From: Sphagnum compactum
Taxonomy: Eukaryota > Bryophyta > Sphagnopsida > Sphagnales
Direction: 5' to 3'
Assembly (NCBI GenBank): GCA_965153455.1
Contig: OZ234493.1
Location: forward strand, 26,154,213-26,218,212
DNA: 64,000 nucleotides
Positions 1 through 12,348 of the stretch are shown here, piece by piece (the stretch's first letter is position 1; every line of letters begins with the position of its first letter). Made by a program: the position numbers and the translations under genes. Below the pieces are notes generated by a model. That model was not told the origin of the DNA. It searched no databases and was given only the letters and a program-made list of their open reading frames with translations.

Positions 1-1490
1 TTAATTTAAACTTATGGAATGAAACTTATGGAATGAAAGTCTTTTATGCAGTCAACCAGGAAAGAAAGGACTTGAGAGATGGCCTGCTAATAATAATATA
101 ATAAGGCTATGAGATATTTCATATCTGATAACATAACACAAAACAATCACCAAACCTGAAAATCCAACCCTAAAGAAAAGAGAGTAAACACAACCCAAGA
201 ACAAGAAAATGAAGAGTGGTTTGAAATACAATGACAAATCCATTCGAATGTACAGGGACATTCATCAGCAACATGTAAGTACAAGAGAAGGGTCTATATT
301 TAAACCCTTCCACAATTTGAGGCACCTGTCATGAGGTTGGTAGGCTGAGTGCAGACTGCCAAAAATTGCAGAAGGGCCTAAACATAGATCCTTCCTCTGC
401 ATTAAGAACCTTCACATTTTTTTGTGTTGACTCACTTTAAATGTGAAAGAAGTAACGATAAAGATAAAAAAGAGGTACCTTCCAAATTATGGAAGGTACT
501 CCGACAGGCTGGCATGGGATCTTCTAGGAGGTGGAAAGCCCCTTGCCCCAGATTCAGTCCTAAAATGATCCTCAGAATTCACTAGAAAAAAATTGATGGT
601 TCTTTATGGTATTGACCATGTACCATGAAGATATCATCAGCTCCTAGCAATGGTTGGAAGTTAATGTCAAATGTATTAACCAATGTATTGAGTTTCTGTC
701 ACAAGACTGGCAATAACAGGAAACCTCAGCCATGATGCTGGCTTACCTCAACAAGAACTAACAACCTAAAAGAGAAGGGGAACAACAACGAAAAAAACCA
801 AAGAAAGAGGAATGCTAAGAGAATAAGAAGAAGTAGTAGCTGCATAAAAGAATCTAGGCTTCATCAGGATATTCATGGAACTTCCAAGCCACACAAAGAA
901 AAGGAAAACAAGGGGCCACACTTCTGTTTTAAAACTCGTAGCATCGAAAGAAACTATGAATACTTAAAACCTTGAGATTTTTGACAAACTAGAACAAGTG
1001 CATTTTTGACATTCTGAAAACTTCTTGAACAGCAGAAGGGCACAACTACAGTTGATTCTTAACAATTTGGAAGTAGGCATTAGTCCTGAAGAAATTCCAG
1101 GAAATTTCAACAATACAGCAACTACTACTATCTATCATAATGACCTATGAGAGATTTCCCAACGTATTTAGAGGGTGTCTTAAATCCATAACATTCCCTC
1201 CTGACAAAGGAGGTCATCTTACGTTTCTGGGTTGGCTCTTACATTTTTGCAAGTGCCTGCCATTTTTCTTTGTGTGATGAGTAGGATCTGGCCACTAGAT
1301 TTGGAAAAAAACCTCTGACAGGTCATTACACACAGTAAGGCCCTTGAACAGGCATGTTACCAGAATTCAAAGCCTGCCCACACCTTATTCTGGTAATGCC
1401 CCTGTCTGCGGCCCTTACCTACCACTAAACATACAGTAACAACACCTGGTGAACAATCCTCAAAATGTGGGACAGAATGAAAACTACCCA
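1..1490. other. no supported gene
   Basis: Moderately AT-rich sequence without a long open frame or coherent splice pattern. It lies downstream of the minus-strand exon at 1.58-1.95 kb and may hold later exons or the 3' UTR of that gene, but I could not place any exon by phase and splice sites. Confidence 0.4.
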
Positions 1491-1577
1491 TCATTTCCAT
1501 AGTGTCTCTCTCTCCCTTGCTTACAGGCAGAGCTAAGAAATTGGCAATGGGGCAAAAATGATGGTAAGCAAAGGTAC

Positions 1578-1801
1578 CTGGGTTGCTTGGGCAAGAAATC
1601 TGAAAGGAGCCCACCGCTGCAACCAGTTGAAAGGAGGAGCTTGGAAGATGGACAACCATTGCAAGCTCCACCAAATGGGCCGACACTTAGCTTGTGATGC
1701 TCGTCGCAATGCTTCCAATGCTGACACTTTGATCAAGAACACGAACAACTTCCCTGTTGCAACCTTAACCCCTCTTCTTCTCATTGTTGTTGTTGTTCTT
1801 G

Positions 1802-1832
<31 letters not shown>

Positions 1833-1946
1833 TGTCACATTTGGAGATGCATCCGAAACTGATGATGGTTTCTTTCCCATTCTTGTAATCCTAATTTTGG
1901 CTGCTTCTTGCTGCTTCTCTTCTTCTTCCATTTCCATCTGCTGCAT
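1578..1946 (-). CDS. first exon of a conserved plant protein of unknown function (partial)
   Basis: The exon runs from an ATG at 1946 to a GTACCT donor directly below 1578, about 123 codons. The N terminus is low-complexity: acidic Glu/Gln-rich, then a Ser run encoded by the (GAA)10 microsatellite, then a Thr/Arg stretch. After MRRRGVKVATGK it becomes well structured, with a hydrophobic ALExxRRASQAKC segment and a Trp-rich block ending in PPFNWLQRWAPFRFL. The shift from simple sequence to a Trp/Arg-rich core ending exactly at a splice donor argues for real coding sequence. From memory, this core resembles a small plant-specific uncharacterised family, but I cannot name it. Later exons were not identified. 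The gene points away from the DUF4336 gene and may share its 1 kb promoter region. Confidence 0.45.
1801..1830 (+). repeat. (GAA)10 microsatellite inside an exon
   Basis: Ten perfect GAA units. On the minus strand they read as a serine run in the candidate exon at 1578-1946, so length changes would alter a homopolymeric Ser tract without shifting the frame. Confidence 0.85.
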
Positions 1947-2432
1947 TGCTGTGCCCGTTTTGTCCCACTGCACACACTTGCTTGATTGCTTGTTGTGTTG
2001 TTAGGAGCTCTAGTTTCTGTTGTTTGTTGTTGTTGTTGTTATTGCTGTGTTGTTGCTCCTCCTCCATGACTTTCTTGTGCTGCTGATACTCATCTCCACC
2101 TCTGCTCTTTGTTCCTTTCCTTTTTCCTCCTCGTATCCGACTTCGCTTGTTCTAATAATACTACTTGGTTGCAAAGACTCGGTTTGTGAAACCATCAAGC
2201 TCTCTTGCTCTCGAGATAATTTTTAGTTGAAGCTTGTTTTCATGCCATTGCCACTGCTCTGCAGCAGTTGTGGTGCCTAGTGTTAGTAAGCAATAAACAC
2301 CCACTGGAGGGTGGATGCAAAAGAATCTCGCAGAGCTTCATGTCCTTCAATAATGCAGATGCTTCACGTTCTCCTCCTCCTTCTTCAACCATAACTTTTT
2401 GACAGATCAAAAACCTCAGAGCCAGAGAGCGA

Positions 2433-2438
<6 letters not shown>

Positions 2439-2466
<28 letters not shown>

Positions 2467-2670
2467 CTCACTCGCCTGACGATGCGCCTCTCCTACTTCG
2501 CAAACTGTTGTCGTTCTGGCTCATCCGTCTCCACAAAACACCCTCGCGGCAGCTCTTCTGGCGGCTCTTGAAGTTGCCTAAAACTCCAAAGAGCCTTCAA
2601 TCAATTACCAGTCGAGAACCGAGAAAACATCGAACCTTGAAAGCCGTCATCCGCGCACACAGAGAGGGAC

Positions 2671-2702
<32 letters not shown>
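2439..2702 (+). repeat. two (GA)n tracts in the 5' region of the DUF4336 gene
   Basis: Two GA dinucleotide runs, about 2439-2465 and 2676-2702, lie 270-530 bases upstream of the DUF4336 start codon. GA/CT tracts are common in plant core promoters and 5' UTRs, where GAGA-binding BPC proteins can bind. A promoter role is inferred from position only. Confidence 0.6.
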
Positions 2703-2709
<7 letters not shown>

Positions 2710-2969
2710 CTTGAGAAGAGAGTCCGATGTAGGTCTTATGGCGAGCGCGAAGAATATTCGAGCTCCTCGATATGTGCGTGTGAGCGATCGAATCCTGTGA
2801 ACGAGTTGGCCGAAGGAAGGACCCACCACATCCATCGCAACAGTAAAGCTGGAGTAGCAGCAGCAGGTCTAGAATCATCGTCGCGTTTCGTGCTCTTGGG
2901 AAGAAGAGAGGCAGAGAGAGAGATCCTGTTTGACAAGAGCGTTGTGGGTGGGAAGAGTGTGATTGATTG

Positions 2970-5541
2970 ATGATGGCCTGCTGCTGTCTCGTACCCACCT
3001 CTACACTTGCATGCGTTGCTGCTCTTCCTCCTCCATCTCTTCTTCCCTCTTGCACAACATCACATCCTTGTGCACAATCACATTCACCCTTTCTGTTCAG
3101 GTCGCAAGCTTCGTTGCCTGCATCTGTTGCTTCTTCTTCTTCTTCTTCTGCATTTGTTGCTGCCCCGTACCGCAGTTGCTTTGTTGCAAATGGGATGAGG
3201 TCATGGAAGTTGTTGTGTAGAGATGTGAGTCAGCCATACAAGCAAGCTGCTGCTGCATCTTCTTTTGTGATGTCTGGTGGAGTGGTTGCCAAGGCTATGG
3301 CTGCCTCTACTGCTGTGGAGGAAGAGCGACCAGGGCGATTCTACTTCAACATAACGGGCTTTCCATTTCCATTAGGTCCATTCCTCGAAAGACGCACCAT
3401 CCGGAAAGAGGTAACACTGCCATCTTCTTTCTTTCTCATTGTTGCTGATTTCTTAACCATGTCAAGCTTGTGAGTTTTGTGAAGAAGCAGTTGTGGCCGC
3501 TGTGGTGGCAGTCATCTTTGTTCCAAGCAAATTCACAACCTCATTTCATGTTGCAACTGCAATTCTTCACCAGTTTGCTTTGCTCCCGGAGCAGGATTCC
3601 TTGAGCAGTCTTCTAGGGCGTAGAAATCTGCAGGCCCATCATGCAAGTAATTGTGTATTAGGGTTTTCAAATACCAGAGAAATCTGAAGAATTTTGTTGC
3701 AGGTTGTGTGAAGAATGTGTGTGTGATGTTGTTCTTGTTTTGTTCTTGCTGTGTTGATGACAATCATGGGTCGGGGCCGGGGGGGTTTATGGCAGGTTGA
3801 GAAGGGGCTGATATGGATGCTGGAGCAAGAGCAAGCTCTGGCATTTGGAAATGTGACCACAAACATACGCATGACAGTAATCAAGCTGAAATCAGGGGGT
3901 TTGTGGATCCATGCTCCAATAGCTCCAACAGATGAATGCATCCAGGTACTCCTCAAACTGGCATCGTCATCATGATGAAGAAAAGCATTCATTTTGCAGA
4001 TCATGCCGGCATGTCCATCTTATATGTCTCTTGCAATTATTCAGAGATTTGATTTCTCAGGGTTTGTGTAGTTTTGAGACTGAGGTTTTGTGGAAATGAT
4101 AATGGTGTTGTGGAGGATGACAGCTGCTGAATGAGTTGGAAGCTCCAGTTGAGTACATTGTACTGCCTACGTTTGCATATGAGCACAAAGTGTTTGTGGG
4201 ACCTTTCTCACGCAAGTTCCCTCGAGCTCATGTCTGGGTAGCTCCCCGTCAATGGAGCTGGCCTGTTGATCTTCCACTGCAGTTCTTTGGCATTTTTGGA
4301 GCAAAGATATTGCGCAATGATGATAAATCTGCTCCATGGGTTGATGAAATTGACTACAAAATTCTGAGTTGTTCAGTTGGTGAGAGCTTCGTTCTTTTCT
4401 ACTCATCTCCTCCTCTGTTGACTCCAGAAGATGATGATGATGGTGGTGGTGGTGGTGGTATATTGAGAACCTTTCAACACTGACAGATATCATTGTGAGA
4501 TTTCAGGTGTTGGCCCATATGTGGAGGTGGCATTCTTCCACAAGCAGTCAAAGATATTGCTGTTGACAGATGCGGTGATCTTTGTTCCAGAAAAGCCACC
4601 TGAAGTGGTGGGCAAGCAAGCGCTCCTGTCTGCAGCAAAAAATGGGTTGGCTGTAAAGCTTTTGAGTGCTGGAAAGGAAGTTTCGAATGATCCTATCATT
4701 GATGATGAAGCCACTCGTCAGAGGGGTAATAACATGTTCTTTTTTGTAATGGATGTTTGCACTTTTGTTGTCAATGAAGCTCCTCCCAAGCTTCTTCTTT
4801 CCCTTAGTCCTTCACTGCACAGTGGATTTGGTTGCCTTACTCATATTCTTCAGCAATTTGATGGCCCTGTATTCTGTCTTTTTGCAACAATTTGAAAGTA
4901 TGCACATGGAGATGATCAGAGTCTGTGACTTGTGCAGGATGGGAAAGAATGGTGTTACAAATTCTTTTTCTAGGTCCTTCAAACCTGCTGGAGCCCAAGC
5001 AAAGCTTTGCTCAAATGTCAAAGAAACTTATCGTCTCACCGATAGTCAAGACACTCGTGTTTGACAAAGTACCTGAAAAGGTTTGTTTCTTTTCTTTTTC
5101 TTCGAGCAAGATTTTGACTCGCATTGTTGGGTGACTTCCCTGACTACTTGCAACACCCTCAAATTGCTTCTTCTTTCTGGTTCTCTCTGCTACAAGCGAG
5201 ACATGCATTGAAGGAGCTGAAAATGTGGGAAACTGCAGGTGAATGCTTGGGTGCAAGAGATAACAAGAGAGTGGAAATTCAGTCGAATCATTCCTGCACA
5301 CTTTGCAGCACCAGTTGCTGCAGATGGTCGAGACTTAAGAGTGGCTTTTAGATTCCTAAACGACTTGTTGCCTGAGGAGGAGATGTGGGCATCGTCAGTT
5401 CTTTTGTCAATCTCTAGCCTTTTTAGTAGAGCTTCATCTGTGTTTCCAGCTGCAGATATGAAAACTCTCTCCTCATTAGATGAGTTCCTTGTGTCTGTGG
5501 GTGCTGTGAAAAAAACCATTTCAGGCAAGGGGAGACAATAG
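2970..5541 (+). CDS. plastid-targeted DUF4336 (metallo-beta-lactamase-fold-like) protein, six exons
   Basis: Exons 2970-3410, 3796-3945, 4124-4379, 4507-4725, 4938-5080 and 5239-5541 have GT-AG borders and join in one continuous frame of about 502 residues. Tandem ATGs at 2970 and 2973 give equivalent starts. Residues 1 to about 115 are Ser/Ala/Cys-rich and low in acidic residues, like a chloroplast transit peptide. The mature part carries DUF4336 landmarks: NIRMTVIKLKSGGLWIHAPI, then APTDECI, EYIVLPTFAYEHKVFVGPF, WVAPRQWSWP, LLLTDAVIFVP, GWERMVLQILFLGP and RIIPAHFAAP. The family resembles metallo-beta-lactamase folds (the H and D of TFAYEH, LLLTDA and PAHF would be the counterparts), but its reaction is not established. 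The C terminus after DLLPEEE (about 50 residues) is less conserved-looking. The gene appears intact. Confidence 0.9.
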
Positions 5542-5769
5542 AGCAGATCCATAAATTTGACGACAATCTTCTGCTTCCCTCACAATTCTGTGTATGCACT
5601 GGGTCCAATACTGTCACATGCCAAAGAATGGCTACATCCATCGATGGAAGGGTCCTTCATGCGGTAGTGTGCAGACAAAAAAGTGTAGGGTAAAGTGCCA
5701 GGGTGGGGGCATTCCTATTTTAAGGGGCTTAGGATGAGGTGGTAGCTGAGTTCCAGCCCTGCATTTTGT

Positions 5770-6060
5770 GAATGTCCCCCACCCATGTGCTTTACCCATC
5801 GTAAAGCACATGGTGAAGGTTATCATGAACCTTGATGTTTGTTTGTATATCATGAGGCACATGAGGGAGGGTTCATTCACCTACTCCTTAAGAGTGGGAG
5901 GAATCTTACACCTATAAAGACTCTTAGGGAGTAGGTGTAATCTCCCTCTTTTCCAGGAGGTTCACGCTTCTCACATATAAGTGTCCTCAGATATATGAGG
6001 AAATTTCTCCGAGTGGTGCTTCACCAGAGATGGAAAGCACTTCAAGAGTTTTTTCTTTGT
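5770..6060 (+). repeat. dispersed hairpin-bearing repeat, copy 1
   Basis: This segment is similar to 53470-53760: both have a GGTTATCATGAACCT box, a cATGAGG block, a hairpin, a GGTGTAAT box, then a TATATAAG-like stretch. The hairpin here pairs 5878-5895 with 5920-5937, with one mismatch in about 18 bases around a 24-base loop. The element lies just downstream of the DUF4336 gene. It may be a solo LTR or a short non-autonomous element; no coding capacity is seen. Confidence 0.6.
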
Positions 6061-6339
6061 ATTTGAAAGTGTGTCATGCAACCTTGCATGGAAGATTTCT
6101 TCTGTAGTTGAATGTGCCTTCTACCGCACACATGCAGACCTTTTCGCCTACCACCGTTGAGGCTATGGCAGAAACACATGAACCACATCACAATGAGGTG
6201 GTGGGGATGACAACCCAATCGTCTAATTACTCTAAACCCCAGAAGAAAGAATCAATGGCCTCCCCATTTGTTGGAATACCAAGAGATCCCCCTAAAACCA
6301 ACTTTTATTCCAACAATTTTTTCTTTATGTGAAATGTGT

Positions 6340-9300
6340 TATATTAGCTACTTAGTTAAGTCATGGTGAAATTTTTGAACAAAACTTGGAGGTGCCACAA
6401 TTTGGGAACTCTTAACTTTTTCTTGAAAATGAAAACTTGAAAAAACAATAGATGCAAAAAAGAATCACAAAGAATCTTAAGGTTTAAAAAGAAATGAAGA
6501 TGAAAAAGCGAAAAACTCCTTCAACCTTAAAACCAAAATTGGATTAAATTTTCTTTTTTGGTTCAATTCTAATTTCAAATGAGTTTAGAACTAAACCTTG
6601 GGCACATTCACCAATGCCATAACCAAAGAGTGATTTCAATGTAGTTTCATAATTAACCCCCTTTACGTGATTCCAATTCCATACAATTTTAAAAATTGGA
6701 CCTTGTTTCAATTTTGGTTCTAGTTTTTAAAGTTGGAATGTAACTGAGTTTGAATAGCCATGTCCATGTAGATCACAAGTGGGTTTAGGATTTAAACTAT
6801 ATATGTTTATTATATAGCTATGGAAATTTAATTCTTGTTTGCACAAATATTTTTTCAACGTTCTATTTCCTATGTATAATTAATATGCCACACCATTATC
6901 TTACTTGGATTTCACACAAACATGTACTATGTTGAAACTTTTTAAGATTAAAATCTCAATTCCTTTCACAATTTTATTCCATAAACCTTGCATTCATATA
7001 ACAACTTATTTCATCAAGTGAATGTGTTTTTAAAGGTCACAAACATTTATTTATACATTAATCAAAAGGAAACCAAACAAATTTGTTTCCTAAAGTTTAC
7101 ATATCACATGATTCCTTATGTGATTCAACATGCATATTAATGTGAATTTTTTTTTCACATGAATTATCATATGTGAGTTAATGCATATTAATTAAAGCTA
7201 TGATAAACCACAAATCAATTATGAAATCCAACCACCAAGTAAATTACAAAATTTAATTTTTATGTAATTACATAAGTAATAATCAAGTTACATCCACTTG
7301 AGGAGCTAGCCAATAGTGGTTTAAATTAGTTTTCATTCTTGGGTTCAAAAACTTAATGAAAAAAATAATTACATAGTTATTTTTAAAAAAGAAAAAGGGT
7401 ATGTACACAATAATAATGAAATGTGGAATCAATACCAACTACCCAACAAATGCACACCCCACTTTTCAAATGTGCATTGTGAACTTTATTCCAATTGAAT
7501 AATGATAATCCCATTCTTCTTTGGACCCAAACCATTTGATGAATGAAAGGAAGACTTAAGGTTGTATTTTTCACAAACGCAATCCAACAAATTTTTGTTC
7601 AATGTTTCCTTTATGTGGTGGGCATGTAGGATGATTTGTGATTTCACTCTAAACTTTTGTTGTTGGGATGAATTCATGTTGGTTGTTATTGTGTTAATTG
7701 GGTGATCATTTCAAGATAAGGGGTGTAATAAAAATATGTAGGGTTTAATATACAACCCAAAGTGAACATTTGTTTTTGGGTTAATCTTTCCAAAAGGTGA
7801 AAAACAGTGAAAGTTCATAGAGAAACCCTAGGATATTGGCTTCTTCAAATAATGACTGCCATTTTTTTAGTTCCAACCATTCTTATAGCAAATGTTTCTA
7901 CTTTGATTTTGTTAAATATCTCATTATTTTGGCATATTCATGTGGGAATCGAAGAAATTTGACAGATTATGTTCATCATGAAATAACACGAAATTGGATC
8001 TTGATTCTTCTCATAACTTATTTTAAAATAAAGCTCACATCAAAAGGCTATGAACCATTTATACGTACAAAATGTTGGCAAATATATAATGGATAACTCA
8101 CATTAAAAGTGTCATGATCTTAGTCTTTGGTTTGTAACCAAAGTTGGGACAAAACAAAGAAAAAGCAAATTGGGAATATATTAAGGTGAGAGACACACCC
8201 AACACATTCCTTTTATGATAAGGAAATGTGTGAAAATATAAGAATTTTTTTTCAAGATTCTCAAGTGCATTCTCATTTGCAAGAATTTGAAGTCATAGGG
8301 TGTTATACAACTTTGGAATAATGCTTGATCCAAATTAGACCTTCTTTACATCATTGGAAAGGACTTGAAAATTAAATATTTAAAGTGAGATTATGCATTT
8401 TCCATTTGAACATTTGAAATGCAAGTTATAGATAATTGAATGGTTGACAGTTAAATTGGTAGTTTGACTCTTGATTATTAAAATGTCTTACAAAAGGTTC
8501 AAATCACTTCCAACTAAGGAGTGTGATACATTGTTGGAAAATTCTTTCCAAATGTTGCTTCAATTTTTTCTTTAATTTTTTTTGAATTGAAATACATATG
8601 AAGGAGGAATGGACCCACAAATAATGAAATTCATAACTTGAGGATTTCAGTAATTTATCACTTTGATGTAGTCTTCATCACCATCTACGTAATACATATT
8701 AAAGAAAAAAATGATAATTCCTTCCAAGTCTAGGCCATGGTGAATCATGTGAATGTGTTTATCGTGATTTCATTTGTGCACCATTTTGATTCCAATTTGC
8801 ATTATCCACCTTCTTCTTTGGTTCATGCAAATTGATTTCATTTTGAGTTCAACCTTTTTAGTTCACTTTAGTCCAATCCTAAAGTTTTCACATTTTTTTG
8901 TGAAAATGAGGGAATGTGCCTTGGGTTTACATTCTATTTGAAAACCATGAATCAACAAGGTTTTTTACCTCAATACCACTTGAGAAACTTAGGAATGTAT
9001 CAAAATGGCATTGAACCTTCCCACATGTACAAAATGATATATTGAACATTGAGATTACAAAATGTGTAATAAATGATTAAGTATGAAATAACATCCATCA
9101 ATCCACCTAATTATGTACATTCTATTTCTTTAGATTTCTGGGACATATTGATTAGGTTCCAATTAGGTTCCTTTTGAACCAATTTGGAAATTATTTCAAA
9201 TGTTTCTTGGGGAGTGTGATCAAAATTAATATTTCATTAATTCACAAGTAATGAGATTAGAATGTTGACCAATAAATTGGTTACATTAGGTTCATATGGT

Positions 9301-10800
9301 TGCCATGTGTATTTAGAAAATGATGTTTGGTTTATATTTGGTGATTTGATGTTAGTGCATTGTTATGTTTAATTTTGAGTGGTGAACCACAAAAGGTGCA
9401 ATAGAAAGTTAGTTATTTGAATCAAGGTTAAGTTGAGAGGTACATTTGATGTGGACTAAACATGGTTACATGTCAATTTTAAGTTATATAAGGTGACTTT
9501 ATTATGATAAATTCATTTGAACTCATTTGTCCCATGAAAACAAGATACTTGGTCACTTAACTAGTTATTGTCAATTAGTAGAATTTTAGTGACCAACTTA
9601 AAGTGTTTTTGACATCAATTTGGTTTGTGACAACATGTTGGAGTCCAATTCCCAAGCAATGTGACATATCTTGCCCAAAGATGCCCTTAAATTCTTATTG
9701 CATTTTTTATACAAAGGAGTCATGAATATAAGGAGAATAATGCATGGAGGATTAGAAAGGAACGTAATGCATGGAAGAATGTAAGAAGAATATGGTAAAC
9801 CCATCCTTGAGTGGTACCACTAGAAACCACTTCAAGGAATGGTTAAGGAATCAAAAGAAGCCAATTCAATTTCTTGGGTCCTTTTTAAAAAATGTTTTCA
9901 CAAATTTTACTTTTCTTTTCATATTAATCCATTGCATGCCTAAGTATATGGCTTGAAGCTTATTTTGGAAAAACAAATGTGAAATTTAAAAAAAATTTGT
10001 ATTTTTAATAATGATGGTTCTTTCAAAAATCACATTCCTTAACCTTCAAAATTCATAACAAAATTATTCTTATTCAATTAATTGCTTAATAAAAACTACA
10101 AATAAAATGACTTCAAAATTACTTTAGGAAAAAAATTTCCAAAAACATTTCCAAATTTGTGTTCATGATCAAAAAGTTCAAATAAAAGAACCGACATTAC
10201 ATTCTTGAATTTTTTACTAAATGCAATGATTAGGAACATAAAAGTACACAATATTTTTGATATTATTGAAAATTTAAATTTTATAAAACTTAAAAAATCT
10301 ACTCACTAAATTTTTCTATGAAAATATTTATTTAAATGTTTCCTATGATTTAAAAAAATTCAATGGGTCCAATAAAATCGTGTGAGGTTCCTAGTGGTAT
10401 CACCCAAGGATGGGTTTGCCCAATACTGCTTAAAAAGCCATCCAACTTGGAAAAGGTGTTGATACAACCCATTTTTACCAAACCTTCAATGACCAATGTT
10501 GACAGGCAACCATTGGTTGTAAAATACACAAATAGGGACCAATGATTCATCAGAATTGGTTGATTTTTATGTCGAAAATCATAGGAGGTAATAATATTAT
10601 TTTATTTTTAAAAATGTGTCATTTTGCCAAAAAATAATATTTGAATATTTTTTTAACAACTTGTTATTGAAAATGTTTATATTTACCCCAATATAATGTA
10701 ATGTGTTAATAATTGTTGAATAAATGTAATTTTTTTCAAAAATGTGTAAATTCTATTACATTTTACATCTATTTTGAAAATGATCACAATTTCGAATCAT
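6340..10800. other. AT-rich gene-free spacer
   Basis: About 4.5 kb of AT-rich sequence without an open frame that looks coding: the longest are 60-90 codons with biased, repetitive composition. I see no tandem array or terminal repeats here, only short palindromic AT tracts. Probably old, unrecognisable transposon debris. Confidence 0.6.
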
Positions 10801-11435
10801 ACCAAGGTCCAAAACATCTGCACTCCTTGAGGGTTCACTTTCTTTTAGATATTATCTTGCATCTAAATGCAACTTAAAAATGCAAAGTGCATTCATAGAG
10901 GTTGGATGCAAACATCACGGAGCTCAGCCCCCATGTATTCTCATCATTTCCCTGAGACATCCATTTTTGTCAGTCAAGTTGATCAACATTCCAGCTCAAG
11001 GGGCCATGACCACACGCCTCACAAGTTAATGCAAATCCATCACTTACTAAGGTAAACCAACTCATCATTGATTGGGTGCTTATAATCGAACACTTATTTA
11101 GTGTGTTTTAAGGTTGGCGTTTGTTTTGGTTTATGATGATTTCTGTTTAAATAGACACTCATGATCAAACGTTTGGCCAAAATTTTTCTCTTGTGAAAAC
11201 TTTTAAATTCTTAATGCCTTTAGATAATTTATGGTTCAGGAATAAGGGGTGGGATGGTCAACTTTAAAATGTGAGCACGATGGATTATTGCTTACTTATG
11301 TGCAATTTTGTGTTTGGTAATAGGCGTGCAAGGTAACATTCAAAAACGATGAGGTGACTGCGAATCAATGGAGGCTTTATGCACGAAGAGAGATCGAGCC
11401 AAGCCCATCCGAAAGAGAACTTGCCAATATCCATT

Positions 11436-11790
11436 CTCCTCACAAATTAACTTACACAAGAGTAATGTATTCTATACAGATGAGCTTCACAAATAGCTTG
11501 TACAAAAATTGTTGTATTTTCCAAAGGAAAAGAGGGGGGAGGGAGGGATGCTCCTCACAAATTAACTTACACAAGAGTAATGTATGTATACAGATGAGCT
11601 TCACAAATAGCTTGTACAAAAATTGTTGTGTTTTCCAAAGGAAAAGAGGGGGGAGGGAGGGATACTCCTCACAAATTAACTTAGACAAGAGTAATGTATG
11701 TATACAGACGAGCTTCACAAATAGCTTGTACAAAAATTGTTGTATTTTCCAAAGGAAAAGAAGGGGGGGGGGGGGAAGGGGGGGAGGAGC
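11436..11790 (+). repeat. three tandem ~115-bp units with G-rich segments
   Basis: Units start near 11436, 11551 and 11665, so the spacing is 115 and 114 bases. Each contains CTCCTCACAAATTAACTTA, a TGTATACAGA(T/C)GAGCTTCAC-like block, and ends in a G-rich run (11534-11548, 11648-11661, 11763-11788). The last run has expanded into long poly-G. The units read open on both strands because they contain few stops, but the peptides look non-coding. Confidence 0.85.
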
Positions 11791-12348
11791 ATACACGACA
11801 AGAATTGGAAGAACCTCTTGGAAAAAAAATTCATTGTGCAGCTGGTGGCAATAATATTCCATATAGTACTCTCTATGCAGGACACAACTTACTTCCATGT
11901 TTGCATATGCAATAACTTTTGAGATCAATCTTGAAGGCCTACACAAAACCACACCCAGATCCTCGAATCGATCCATTACCATCATCATTGTTGTTGTTGT
12001 CATCGTTGCCATCATTCAAAGTACAAATACAATCAAAGATTGCACTAGTCCATACCGTGCTGCAACACCAAGAAATTTCTATCTAACATTTTCAGTCTCC
12101 ATCATCTCCCAGTTCTTAATCTGCACAACATTGATATAAACACACACACACACTGGTCCTCAACTTAAGAGGAGAACAAAGATTCTCAGAACTGTCAGGA
12201 ATCAATTCACTCAAGATTGCTGCTGCACACAACACACAATTTGGTAGTTGTCAAAAGATTGACAAGCTTCACAGATTCTCTAGGGTTATGGCCATTCTAT
12301 GTGGATGCAGAGGTAGACTCTCAGGGCAACGAGACATTACATACATAC

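Noticed and set aside
1558-2226. Plus-strand Ser/Glu- and Val/Leu-rich frames as genes
   Set aside because: They are the complement of the minus-strand exon and its microsatellite, without conserved content.
2597-3055. Minus-strand frames over the GA tracts
   Set aside because: Composition follows the (GA)n repeats; the region is the 5' leader of the DUF4336 gene.
11354-12015. 166- and 187-codon frames on both strands
   Set aside because: Both are products of the three tandem 115-bp units, and their repeat peptides have no domain character.
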